Part shown: piece after piece, positions 1-7,917 of the stretch
Layout: every line of letters begins with the position of its first letter
Numbering within the stretch: position 1 is the stretch's first letter
Assembly (NCBI GenBank): GCA_934098515.1
Contig: CAKOOK010000011.1
Coordinates: 1 to 44,821 of the forward strand
Origin: an uncultured Bacilli bacterium
GTDB lineage: Bacteria; Bacillota_I; Bacilli_A; RF39; UBA660
Length of the DNA stretch: 44,821 bases
Direction: 5' to 3'
Translations under genes and position numbers: made by a program
The notes under the pieces: model-generated
Seen by the model: only the letters and a program-made list of their open reading frames with translations
Database searches by the model: none
What the model was told of the DNA's origin: nothing

Positions 1-826
1 GTATTAGTCTGAAGTCTTCTTCTTTTCTTAGGAAACCAACATATTCATTTATTGTTCCATCTCTATCTAAAAATATTGCTTTTTGTTTATTTGCTAAATT
101 TTTAGCATCACAAATTCCACTTGAATAGTCTTCTTGTACTCTTCGATATCTTTCAGGAGTTCCCATATCTTTGGCATATTCACTTGATTTATAAGAAACA
201 ACTTTGCCTTCGCTAATTAATGGAACTATTATATCTTTTTCATAATTGTATTTTTTTAATTCAGGTAAATATTTGAAGATAGTTGGTGAGAATATCATAA
301 TTCCAGCATTTACTAAATTCTTATAATTGTATGTTGTTCTATCATTCGATTTATAATCGAATGATTTTACTACTCCGTCTTCTTCAACAACTAAGTCACT
401 ATCAAAAGGATGCCCGTTTGGGTGAGTTAGAAGTGTTACGTCGGCATTATTTGCTACATGATATTGTTCCATTTTTTCAAAATCAATATCAATGAAAACA
501 TCGGCTAATAAGAATACAAAGTTTTCTTTTATTTTATCTTTTAGAAAATATAGTGAACCAGCTGTCCCCAGTGGCTTTTGTGGGTCTTCTTCAACATAGG
601 ATATATTTAATCCGAATTGCTTGCCATCTCCAAAATAGTCTTTGATAACATTTCCTAGATGGCCAATGATAACTGTTATGTCAGTGATTCCATTTTTCTT
701 TAAATTCATCATTTGATGATATAAAATTGGATATCCTGATATTTCTAGCATTGGCTTAGGAATTACGTCGCCTGTTATTTCGGAAATTCTTGTTCCTTTT
801 CCTCCCGCCTGAATAACTGCTTTCAT
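1..826 (-). CDS. Sugar-phosphate nucleotidyltransferase fused to HAD (GmhB-like) phosphatase, partial
   Basis: Open from an ATG at 826-824 to the left edge with no stop; about 275 residues are visible. The N-terminus has the nucleotidyltransferase signature AGGKGTRI (residues 7-14) and PKPMLEI, then LLADVF as the metal/nucleotide site. From about residue 248 a second domain starts with the HAD nucleophile motif LDRDGT (D254, D256), as in heptose-bisphosphate phosphatase GmhB. Family knowledge: such fusions occur in GDP- or ADP-D-glycero-D-manno-heptose pathways, where the phosphatase removes the 7-phosphate and the transferase activates C1. It follows the epimerase stop by one base and so ends a visible operon of glycan genes; a GmhA isomerase would be expected to the left. 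The nucleotide used cannot be read from sequence. Confidence 0.8.
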   Translation of the reverse strand, partial: MKAVIQAGGKGTRISEITGDVIPKPMLEISGYPILYHQMMNLKKNGITDITVIIGHLGNVIKDYFGDGKQFGLNISYVEEDPQKPLGTAGSLYFLKDKIKENFVFLLADVFIDIDFEKMEQYHVANNADVTLLTHPNGHPFDSDLVVEEDGVVKSFDYKSNDRTTYNYKNLVNAGIMIFSPTIFKYLPELKKYNYEKDIIVPLISEGKVVSYKSSEYAKDMGTPERYRRVQEDYSSGICDAKNLANKQKAIFLDRDGTINEYVGFLRKEEDFRLI

Positions 827-827
827 A

Positions 828-1775
828 TTAATAATGTTCCTTTATATATTTTGCAGTTTCTCTTACTGATTCATCAGAAGTATGATGAGCTTTCCATCCA
901 GCATTATGAATTTTTGTTAAGTCATATTGGAACTTTGGAACATCACCTTTCCATCCAACATTACCGCCTGTATATTTATATTCAACATTTTCATATCCTA
1001 ATTCTTCACAAACGATATCGGCTATTGTAGTAACGCTAGTTGCTGTTTCTACTCCAGCATTATAGATTTCTACACCTTTTTTCATTTCGATATCTAGAGT
1101 AAATTTAACGATAGCATCAACCAAGTCTAATACGTATAAATATGGTTTAGTTTGAGTACCATCACCTAAGATTTCTAATTCATTTGGATTCTTTTGTAAT
1201 TTTTTTACAAAGTCGAAGATAACACCATGAGTTAGATTTGGCCCAATAACATTTGGGAATCTGAAAATTACTGTATTAAAATCATTCATAAAGCTATAAG
1301 AAGAGATAAATCCTTCTGATGCATATTTAGCTCCACCATAGTATGAGATTGGATGTAAATCACCAGTTACTTCTGTTAATAATTCTTTTTTATCTCCATA
1401 GATTGCAGAAGTTGATGAGAAAAATAAATTTTTGATGTTTTCTCTTCTCATATATTCTAACACTGTGTAAGTTGTCATAAATGTGTCGTTATAATCAACA
1501 CTTGGATTTTTTCCACCTTTTTGAATATCTGAGTTTGCAGCTAAATGATATACAATATTAATATTTTCATTTTTTAGTTGTTCACAAAACTTTTCTGTTT
1601 CTTCAATGTTAATGTTATAAAATTTATAGTTTTTATTGTCTTTGAAGCAGTCTACATTTTCTTGTTTGCCTAATGTAAAGTTATCAACCACTACAACTTC
1701 AAGGCCTCTTTCTAATAAATTTCTTACTAAGTGAGTTCCGATGAATCCGGCTCCACCTGTTACTAATGCTTTCAT
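828..1775 (-). CDS. NAD-dependent sugar epimerase/dehydratase (extended SDR)
   Basis: 315 residues, full length for an extended SDR. A Rossmann NAD site TGGAGFIG lies at residues 6-13, the SSTSAIYG strand near 120-127 supplies the catalytic Ser/Thr, and the active-site YxxxK is Y146-GGA-K150. These enzymes epimerise or dehydrate nucleotide sugars; UDP-glucose 4-epimerase is the closest general type. It sits between a heptose-kinase-like GHMP kinase and the nucleotidyltransferase-phosphatase fusion, so its substrate is probably the nucleotide-heptose or another sugar of the same exported glycan. Substrate is inference; the fold and class are clear. Confidence 0.85.
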   Translation of the reverse strand: MKALVTGGAGFIGTHLVRNLLERGLEVVVVDNFTLGKQENVDCFKDNKNYKFYNINIEETEKFCEQLKNENINIVYHLAANSDIQKGGKNPSVDYNDTFMTTYTVLEYMRRENIKNLFFSSTSAIYGDKKELLTEVTGDLHPISYYGGAKYASEGFISSYSFMNDFNTVIFRFPNVIGPNLTHGVIFDFVKKLQKNPNELEILGDGTQTKPYLYVLDLVDAIVKFTLDIEMKKGVEIYNAGVETATSVTTIADIVCEELGYENVEYKYTGGNVGWKGDVPKFQYDLTKIHNAGWKAHHTSDESVRETAKYIKEHY

Positions 1776-1785
1776 ATTTTCCCTC

Positions 1786-2763
1786 CTAATTTACAAATAT
1801 AACGGTTGTACCTTGATGGTCAAATTTAAATTCCATCTCTGGTAAATCGCTCATTTCTTTTCTAAACTTTTCTTGTTTTTCTTCTGGAACATAGAATAGG
1901 AAGAATCCGCTTCCACCAGCTCCTAAAAGTTTTCCGCCAGTTGCTCCAGCTTTGATGCCTCTTTCATACCACTCATCAAATTGAGGGTTGCTAATGCCAG
2001 ATGCTAGAGTTCTTTTAATTTTCCAGTTTTCATCTAGGATTTTACCTACCGCATCAATGTTGTTGTGTTCTAATTCATATTTTAAGTCGTAGGTCATTTC
2101 CATAATTTTTTTTTGACCTTCTTCTTTATCTTTGGCACTAACAATATTTTTAGATTGTTCTTCTAAAATAGCAGAAGCTTTATGTTCCCCACCTACGTAT
2201 AGCATTATTAAATTTTTTTCCAACTGTTTAAATGCTTCATGGTCCATTAAGACTGGTTCAACGTCTACTGAACCATCTTTATTAAATTTGTAAAAATTTA
2301 ATCCACCAAATGCTGCTGCGTATTGGTCTTGTTTTCCATTTGTAGTATGAACAATATTATTTTCCATGTTGCATGCTGACGCAGCTACTTCTGGCTTAGA
2401 GATATATTCTCTTTTATAACATTTTAGGTTTTTTATTAGACCTACTGTAAATGAACTAGATGAACCAAGACCTGTTCCTGATGGTACATCGGCAATTGAA
2501 GTTATTTCTAATCCTTCTAATCCTTCTTGTTTTAAACATTCTCTAAATATATTGTGTTCAATATCATTGATATCTTGTACTATTTCTGTTTTAGAGTATT
2601 TTAATACAGTTGTTTTTTTGTCAAATGATGGGTGGCTTGTTATATACATATATTTGTTTATTGTTGTACTAAGCACACATCCTCCGTGTTTTTCATAGAA
2701 TGACTTAATGTCACTACCACCACCACATAGACTTACTCTAAATGGAGTTCTTGTTATAATCAT
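1786..2763 (-). CDS. hddA: GHMP kinase, D-glycero-D-manno-heptose 7-phosphate kinase-like
   Basis: 325 residues. Begins RTPFRVSLCGGGSD, typical of the HddA group, has the GHMP ATP loop PSGTGLGSSSS at residues 94-104, and the C-terminal glycine-rich motif GATGGKLLGAGGSGFF. HddA phosphorylates C1 of heptose 7-phosphate to give the 1,7-bisphosphate, which GmhB then dephosphorylates. The adjacent nucleotidyltransferase with a GmhB-like domain makes the heptose assignment much stronger than the kinase alone. Start ATG 2763-2761 is preceded by a GGAAGG Shine-Dalgarno. Other GHMP sugar kinases of similar length remain possible. Confidence 0.75.
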   Translation of the reverse strand: MIITRTPFRVSLCGGGSDIKSFYEKHGGCVLSTTINKYMYITSHPSFDKKTTVLKYSKTEIVQDINDIEHNIFRECLKQEGLEGLEITSIADVPSGTGLGSSSSFTVGLIKNLKCYKREYISKPEVAASACNMENNIVHTTNGKQDQYAAAFGGLNFYKFNKDGSVDVEPVLMDHEAFKQLEKNLIMLYVGGEHKASAILEEQSKNIVSAKDKEEGQKKIMEMTYDLKYELEHNNIDAVGKILDENWKIKRTLASGISNPQFDEWYERGIKAGATGGKLLGAGGSGFFLFYVPEEKQEKFRKEMSDLPEMEFKFDHQGTTVIFVN

Positions 2764-2801
2764 TGTAACACCTTCCTTTGATTTATAAATTTAATTATAA
2801 C

Positions 2802-3536
2802 CTATTTCATTAATTTTTGATAATATTCATCGCAGATTTCTTTGGCATCGCCCATTTTAACAATTTTGCCGTGATCTAACCAAATAACTTTACTGCATAA
2901 TTCTTTAATACTATCTATAGAGTGTGATACATAAAGTACAGTAGTTCCGCCTTCGATCATTGACATCATCTTGTTTTTACTTTTTTCTTGAAATTTAATA
3001 TCACCTACTGATAAAATCTCATCAACTATTAGAACTTCTGGATCAACAATTGTTGATATTGAAAATGCTAATTTTGCGACCATACCTGATGAAAAGTTCT
3101 TAACTGGAACATCAAGAAAATCTTTTAATTCTGAGAACTCTACAATTTCGTCAAATTTTTGTTCTAAAAATTCTTTGGAGTATCCTAAAATTGCTCCGTT
3201 TAGGTAAATGTTCTCTCTTGCGGTTAATTCTCCGTCGAATCCTGCTCCAAGTTCAATCATTGGAGATATTTTGCCATTTACTTCTACTGTTCCTGTTGTT
3301 GGTTTATATACGCCACTTACTACTTTAAGAAGTGTACTTTTTCCAGCTCCATTAGCACCAATAATTCCAACGACATCGCCTTTGTTTATTCTAAAATCAA
3401 TATCTTTTAATGCCCAAAAATAATCCTTCTTTTTTTTCTTTTTAGGAGTAAAAAGATTTATAAATATCATTTTAAGAGAGTTATCTTTTTCGACTCCTAA
3501 GTTAAATTTCATTGAAACATTTTTAAGTATAATCAT
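2802..3536 (-). CDS. Polysaccharide/teichoic acid ABC exporter, ATP-binding subunit
   Basis: 244 residues. Walker A GANGAGKST at 60-68, signature FSSGM at 148-152, Walker B VLIVDE ending near 173, and the switch region VSHS. The MIELGAGFDGELTARENIYLNG stretch is diagnostic of the Wzt/TagH/RfbB exporter branch. It partners the ABC-2 permease encoded just upstream at 3546-4352 and would power flipping of an undecaprenyl-linked glycan. It lacks the long C-terminal carbohydrate-recognition extension of Wzt proteins that read a terminal cap. A lysine-rich stretch (six K, residues 32-37) corresponds to an A-rich tract in the gene. Confidence 0.9.
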   Translation of the reverse strand: MIILKNVSMKFNLGVEKDNSLKMIFINLFTPKKKKKKDYFWALKDIDFRINKGDVVGIIGANGAGKSTLLKVVSGVYKPTTGTVEVNGKISPMIELGAGFDGELTARENIYLNGAILGYSKEFLEQKFDEIVEFSELKDFLDVPVKNFSSGMVAKLAFSISTIVDPEVLIVDEILSVGDIKFQEKSKNKMMSMIEGGTTVLYVSHSIDSIKELCSKVIWLDHGKIVKMGDAKEICDEYYQKLMK

Positions 3537-3545
3537 AAGAGCCTC

Positions 3546-4352
3546 CTACATATAATAGACAAATTTGTCTTGTTTTTTTCTGAATATAAACATACCAATT
3601 ACCATAGTAAGAAAGCCACTTAGGAATAGGACAATAACGTTTGTTATTGATGGACCATTTCCAAATAGCACTATTTCTCTTATGGTGTTAATGTATTGAT
3701 ATAATGGATTTAATTTAAAAATGCTTTGTAAGTATGTTGGTAGTATTGTAATTGAGTAAAATATTGGAGTAAAGTAGTTAAGAATCGTAAGTAAGATTCC
3801 CCAAATATAAATTACATCTCGTAAGAATACTGTTACTGTTGATAAAATATATCCTATACCAATAGTAAACATTAGTGCACATAAAAATACGTAAGGTAAG
3901 TATAAATACCAAATATTGATTGTACATTTTGTTCCAGCTGCAGGATCTCCTGATAGTAAGATAATTAAGAAGAATGGAATTAAGGTAAATAGAAAGTTAA
4001 TTCCTGCAAATAAGCATTTTGCTAGAGGAAAGATGTACTTCGGCATGTATACCTTGTTTATTAATGAAAAGTTTCCAGTTATTGATGTTAGGCAGTTGTT
4101 TGTTGCTTCACTGAAGTAGTTAAAGATTAATAAGCCGCTCATTAAGTAAACTAAGTAGTTAACGCCTTCCATATTGAATTTAAACATATTAGAGAATATT
4201 AAGGCCATAACACTCATCATTAGAAGTGGATATAAGATGCTCCATAGTACTCCTAGTGCACTTCTTTTATATTTTACTTTAAAGTCTCTCATTATTAATT
4301 GATTTAATAAGAACTTATATTTTTTTAGACTGTATAATATTTTCTTTATCAC
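3546..4352 (-). CDS. Polysaccharide/teichoic acid ABC exporter, permease (ABC-2)
   Basis: 268 residues with about six hydrophobic segments, beginning with an amphipathic stretch and the RDFKVKYKRSALGVLWSILYPL motif characteristic of TagG/Wzm/RfbA permeases. Start is GTG at 4352-4350, chosen because a GGTGATC Shine-Dalgarno precedes it and the upstream gene ends at 4353, giving adjacent genes without a gap. Forms the membrane half of the exporter with the ATPase at 2802-3536. Location is the cytoplasmic membrane. Confidence 0.9.
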   Translation of the reverse strand: MIKKILYSLKKYKFLLNQLIMRDFKVKYKRSALGVLWSILYPLLMMSVMALIFSNMFKFNMEGVNYLVYLMSGLLIFNYFSEATNNCLTSITGNFSLINKVYMPKYIFPLAKCLFAGINFLFTLIPFFLIILLSGDPAAGTKCTINIWYLYLPYVFLCALMFTIGIGYILSTVTVFLRDVIYIWGILLTILNYFTPIFYSITILPTYLQSIFKLNPLYQYINTIREIVLFGNGPSITNVIVLFLSGFLTMVIGMFIFRKKQDKFVYYM

Positions 4353-5090
4353 TTATTGATCACCGCTTTCATTATAACAATTATTTTTGAATATTACTAG
4401 ATTTACGAATTTTATTAGTGTAAATATTTGTTTAAATCTTTTAGGTTCTTTTATCATTCTATATAACCATTCTGTATGCGTTTTCTGATAAAATGCTGGA
4501 GCTCTATTTATTTTGCCACTATAAACGTCTATTGTTCCCCCTATTGGCATTATTACTTTTATATCTTCAAATTTTTGTTTGTTTTTGATTATAAAGTTTT
4601 CTTGTTTTGGAGAACCTAATGCGACAAATAGAAAGTCTGGTTTTGCTTTAAGTATTGTTTTTAATGCATCTTCTTCAGGTATATATCCATTGATATAGCC
4701 ACATATATTTATATTTTTGCATTTTTTTTCTATGTTTTTAATTGCTAGCTCAAGATTTTCTTTTTTGGCACCATATATAAATATTTTGCTTTTTGTTTTG
4801 AGAGAAAGTTTGCATAGTTCATCAAACATTTCGATTCCAGCAATTCTTTCTTTTATTTGGCCATGCTTTAGTTTGGATGCGAGTACTGTTCCAAAGCCAT
4901 CTGGTATATTTAAGTTTTCTTTATTTATTTCGTTTACCATCTTTTTGTCACGATAAAAATTACAAATTATAAGTGGGTTTGCATTAAATAAGATGTTTCT
5001 TTTTTTATTTTTGATGTCCTTTTCAAGTTCTTGTAAAATTTCTTTTTTTGATTTTGTTGTAACTTTAATTCCTAATATTTTTTCATTCAT
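4353..5090 (-). CDS. WecG/TagA/CpsF family glycosyltransferase
   Basis: 245 residues. Carries NPLIICNFYRD, the PDGFGTVLASK motif (catalytic Asp of the family) and the VALGSPKQENFI signature of WecG/TagA/CpsF enzymes. TagA adds N-acetylmannosamine to lipid-linked GlcNAc in wall teichoic acid; WecG adds ManNAcA. Together with the tagO-like transferase at 7910-8959 this suggests an undecaprenyl-PP-GlcNAc primed glycan that is exported by the ABC pair downstream. The acceptor and donor are inferred. It heads the visible glycan operon, 40 bases after the TasA-like gene, from which it is separated by a hairpin terminator. Confidence 0.85.
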   Translation of the reverse strand: MNEKILGIKVTTKSKKEILQELEKDIKNKKRNILFNANPLIICNFYRDKKMVNEINKENLNIPDGFGTVLASKLKHGQIKERIAGIEMFDELCKLSLKTKSKIFIYGAKKENLELAIKNIEKKCKNINICGYINGYIPEEDALKTILKAKPDFLFVALGSPKQENFIIKNKQKFEDIKVIMPIGGTIDVYSGKINRAPAFYQKTHTEWLYRMIKEPKRFKQIFTLIKFVNLVIFKNNCYNESGDQ

Positions 5091-5100
5091 AATTCCTCTT

Positions 5101-5136
5101 AAAAAAATAAATAGTATATTACTATACTATCTATTT
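5101..5136 (-). terminator. Hairpin terminator/attenuator between TasA-like gene and glycan operon
   Basis: 14-bp stem (5105-5118 with 5123-5136, one G.T wobble) and a 4-base loop, followed on the minus strand by a T tract. It overlaps the stop codon of the TasA-like gene. Only ~10 bases separate it from the wecG/tagA start and no promoter fits between, so the downstream operon is probably expressed by partial read-through. Confidence 0.7.
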
Positions 5137-5670
5137 AGCACTAATGCCAATTGTTCCTTTAAATGTTCCATTATCATTTTTATCATCTGTATAGTAAATA
5201 TTAACTGTGTATGTGTGTACTGAATTTTTTCCTTGGGCAAATGTGCCTGGGCCCATTGTTATGTTTGTTGTTCCATTAAGTTCTTTTGCAGGTTTAATGT
5301 TTTCAATAACTGTGCCACTATCTGAGTAGTTATTGCTTACAATATTGTATCTTAATGAACCATTTTTAAAGGTGTTTTCATTAATTACTAATGTTACGTA
5401 ATAAGATATGTTTTCTTTACTATTGTTTGTTCCAGTTAAGGTAAATGTTTTGCTTACTACTGGAGTGTTTTTAGCTTTAGGGTTTGAAAACTCGATTGTA
5501 TTTGAACCACTAAAGGCAATGTCTATATCACCATTTTGTAATTTTAAATTTTCTGGTTTAGCGTTACTACTATCGTTTACGCTTAAATATGAGTAGCTTC
5601 TACCAATTGCTATTACTACTAAGATTGCTACTAAAAGTACGTTAATAATTAGACGTTTATTTTTTTCCAT
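5131..5670 (-). CDS. Secreted TasA/camelysin-like protein
   Basis: 179 residues from the ATG at 5670-5668, which has an AGGTGAT Shine-Dalgarno at 5675-5681; an in-frame GTG at 5679 overlaps that site and is less likely. One hydrophobic N-terminal segment (about residues 6-23) acts as signal or anchor, followed by a Cys-free, Thr/Asn/Ser-rich beta-sheet-like region ending in NGTFKGTIGISAK. The layout resembles the TasA/CalY (camelysin) group of fibre or surface proteins, but no catalytic motif is visible. No SipW signal peptidase is encoded nearby. The large surface protein at the right end of the window begins with a similar module. Function unproven. Confidence 0.55.
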   Translation of the reverse strand: MEKNKRLIINVLLVAILVVIAIGRSYSYLSVNDSSNAKPENLKLQNGDIDIAFSGSNTIEFSNPKAKNTPVVSKTFTLTGTNNSKENISYYVTLVINENTFKNGSLRYNIVSNNYSDSGTVIENIKPAKELNGTTNITMGPGTFAQGKNSVHTYTVNIYYTDDKNDNGTFKGTIGISAK

Positions 5671-5802
5671 AGTTATCACCTAATTATAATTATAGAGGAA
5701 ATATTTGTTTTTGGCTAGTATTAGTTGATTATTTTTAGAATTTTTACGAATTTTATATTTTTTATTATCATGAAAAATTTAAATATTTAGAATTTAATTT
5801 TT

Positions 5803-5816
5803 GTAAAGCGTTTTCA
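5803..5816. promoter_or_regulatory. cre-like (CcpA) operator candidate
   Basis: On the minus strand the 14 bases read TGAAAACGCTTTAC, matching the Bacillus catabolite-responsive element consensus except at the penultimate C position. It lies 8 bases upstream of the glmS -35 box and between two divergent genes. Presence of a CcpA homologue is not known from this window, so this is only a candidate. Confidence 0.35.
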
Positions 5817-5824
5817 AAATAATT

Positions 5825-5853
5825 TTGACATTTTAATTTGTGCTAGATATAAT
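5825..5853 (+). promoter_or_regulatory. Consensus sigma-A promoter of glmS
   Basis: TTGACA at 5825-5830 and TATAAT at 5848-5853, both perfect, separated by exactly 17 bases. Transcription would start near 5860, about 35 bases before the ribozyme cleavage site. A strong constitutive promoter fits with control acting later through the ribozyme. Confidence 0.9.
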
Positions 5854-5887
5854 GGGGTTAGTTATATCCTAAAAGGAGGATAATGGT

Positions 5888-5985
5888 ATAATGAGCGCCA
5901 GGCCCTTTATGGGTGACGAGGTCAGTGGAGTATCGAAATATTCGGCGGGTGCCACTGCGGTAGGAAAATCGTTAGATTATTTATA
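5888..5985 (+). promoter_or_regulatory. glmS ribozyme/riboswitch (glucosamine-6-phosphate)
   Basis: The leader contains the conserved core blocks of the glmS ribozyme: AGCGCCAG at the cleavage site, GGGTGACGAGG, ATCGAA and TTCGGCGGGTGCC, with CAGTGG/CCACTG pairing as P2-type helix. Self-cleavage is expected between A5894 and G5895. In known members glucosamine-6-phosphate is the cofactor for cleavage, and the cut mRNA is degraded, giving feedback on GlmS. Position upstream of glmS (start 6061) confirms the call. P1 appears short. Confidence 0.95.
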
Positions 5986-6060
5986 AAAAATAAAATTAAA
6001 ATTATAACAACATAAGTAATCTTTCCAGCATTTTTAGTGTGCATTAAAGGAGAGATGATT

Positions 6061-7860
6061 ATGTGTGGTATCGTAGGATACGTTGGAAAGAAAAATGCGA
6101 TTAAAGTAATTATTAGTGGTCTTGAGACTTTAGAATACAGAGGTTATGATTCTGCTGGTATTGCTTATAGAAATGTGAATAATGAGTTAAAAATTATTAA
6201 AGAAACTGGAAAGATTGTTAATTTAAAGGAAAAATTAGATTTTAATGAGGAGTCTCATTTAGGAATCGGGCATACAAGATGGGCTACTCATGGGGAACCA
6301 AACAAGGTTAATAGTCATCCACATAAAGTTGGAGATATTACGTTAGTACATAATGGAATTATTGAAAATTATGAATCTTTAAAGAAATGTGAATTACTTA
6401 GTGGTTATTCTTTTGAAAGTGAGACTGATACAGAGGTAGCATGTGCTTTAATAGATGCTTTATATAAGAAAGAAAAAGATATGCTTAAGGCACTTAAGGA
6501 AGCACAAAAGATTCTTGTTGGTAGTTATGCTTTTGGAGTACTTGTTAATGGAGATGATAGGCTTTATGCGATGAGAAAGGATTCACCTTTAATTGTTGGT
6601 ATTGGTAATGATGAAAATTTTATTGCTAGTGATGTTCCAGCTATTTTAGCGTATACGAATAGATATTATTTGCTTGATAATAATGATATTGCTGTTATTG
6701 ATGATAAGAATATTATTGTTTATGCTGAAGATAAAGAGAAAAAGATGGAAGAACAAGTTTTTGAGTATGATATTGAAACTGCTTTAAAGGGTGGATATGA
6801 CCACTTTATGCTTAAAGAGATTTATGAACAACCAGAAGTTCTTGATAAGACTATTCATGAGTATTTAAAAGATGGTGAATTTAGAGGTTTACCTGATTTA
6901 ACTAAATATAATAGAATTGATATTGTTGCTTGTGGAAGTGCTTATAATGTCGGTTGTATTGCTAAGTTTATTTTTGAAGATTATGCTAATGCAGAGGTTA
7001 ATACTTATATTGCTAGTGAGTATAGATATAAGAAGAATTTCTTAGATGAAAAGAGTTTACTTATTGTTATTAGTCAGTCTGGTGAGACTGCAGATACTCT
7101 TGCTTCTTTAAGATTAGTTAAGGAAAAAGGTGTTGATACACTTGCGATAGTTAATGTTGTTGGTTCTTCTATTGCTAGAGAGGCTAAAGAGGTTTTGTAT
7201 ATTAAGGCTGGTCCTGAGATAGCAGTTGCTACTACGAAGGCATTTACTGCTCAGTGTGCACTACTTAGTTTGCTTGCGTTTAAGATGGCTAGTGATAAAA
7301 AGTTATTAAGTGATGAAGATAAGAAAAAGATTGTTAATAGTTTCTATACTATTGGTGAGGATGCAGATAATTTATTAAATAATGCTTCTAGTTCTAAAAA
7401 AATAGCTGAAAAGATATATACTTCTCATGATATTTATTTCTTAGGAAGAAAGGTTGATTATGCAGTTGCTTTAGAGGGCTGTTTAAAACTTAAAGAGATA
7501 TCTTATATTCATAGTGAAGCTTATCAATCTGGTGAACTAAAGCATGGTTCTATTGCTTTAATTAGTAAGGATACACCTGTTATTAGTATTATTACTGATG
7601 ATGATATTGCTCTTAAGACATTAAGTAATATTAAGGAGACCAAGGCTAGAGGATCATATAGTATAGTGCTTTCTTCTGTAAGTGATGAACATATGAAAGA
7701 AGCGGCTGATGAATTTATTGAAATTAGAAAAACTAGTTCGTTTGTTATGCCAATACTTCCGGTTATTTATTTACAATTAGTAGCTTATTATGTTGCTAAG
7801 TTAAATGGTTGTGATATTGATAAGCCAAGAAATTTAGCTAAGTCTGTTACTGTTGAATAG
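6061..7860 (+). CDS. glmS: Glutamine-fructose-6-phosphate aminotransferase (isomerizing)
   Basis: 599 residues, normal length. The start is ATG 6061, because the product must begin Met-Cys-Gly-Ile so that Cys becomes the N-terminal nucleophile after Met removal, and an AAAGGAGAG Shine-Dalgarno precedes it; an in-frame GTG at 6037 is rejected. Glutaminase domain motifs HTRWATHGEPN and ESETDTE are followed by two SIS domains (ACGSAYNVG, SQSGETADT) and the conserved C-terminal RNLAKSVTVE. It makes glucosamine-6-phosphate for peptidoglycan and GlcNAc-primed glycans. Regulated by the upstream ribozyme. Confidence 0.97.
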   Translation: MCGIVGYVGKKNAIKVIISGLETLEYRGYDSAGIAYRNVNNELKIIKETGKIVNLKEKLDFNEESHLGIGHTRWATHGEPNKVNSHPHKVGDITLVHNGIIENYESLKKCELLSGYSFESETDTEVACALIDALYKKEKDMLKALKEAQKILVGSYAFGVLVNGDDRLYAMRKDSPLIVGIGNDENFIASDVPAILAYTNRYYLLDNNDIAVIDDKNIIVYAEDKEKKMEEQVFEYDIETALKGGYDHFMLKEIYEQPEVLDKTIHEYLKDGEFRGLPDLTKYNRIDIVACGSAYNVGCIAKFIFEDYANAEVNTYIASEYRYKKNFLDEKSLLIVISQSGETADTLASLRLVKEKGVDTLAIVNVVGSSIAREAKEVLYIKAGPEIAVATTKAFTAQCALLSLLAFKMASDKKLLSDEDKKKIVNSFYTIGEDADNLLNNASSSKKIAEKIYTSHDIYFLGRKVDYAVALEGCLKLKEISYIHSEAYQSGELKHGSIALISKDTPVISIITDDDIALKTLSNIKETKARGSYSIVLSSVSDEHMKEAADEFIEIRKTSSFVMPILPVIYLQLVAYYVAKLNGCDIDKPRNLAKSVTVE

Positions 7861-7879
7861 TTAATAAAATTATGTATTT

Positions 7880-7917
7880 AAAAACTGATATAGATTTTTT
7901 ATATCAGTTTTATTTTT
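7880..7917. terminator. Bidirectional terminator between glmS and tagO-like gene
   Basis: Perfect 12-bp stem 7881-7892/7900-7911 with a 7-base loop; TTATTTTTT follows on the plus strand and a shorter T tract on the minus strand. It serves convergent glmS and the tagO-like gene, whose stop codon (7912-7910) lies inside it. Confidence 0.85.

Noticed and set aside
3428..3437. A-rich tract in the exporter ATPase as a coding phase-variation site
   Set aside because: Lys runs with poly-A are common in AT-rich genomes, the tract is interrupted and it lies in a non-conserved loop.
6037..6060. Upstream GTG start giving glmS eight extra residues
   Set aside because: GlmS needs Cys right after the initiator Met, and the AAAGGAGAG ribosome-binding site fits ATG 6061.
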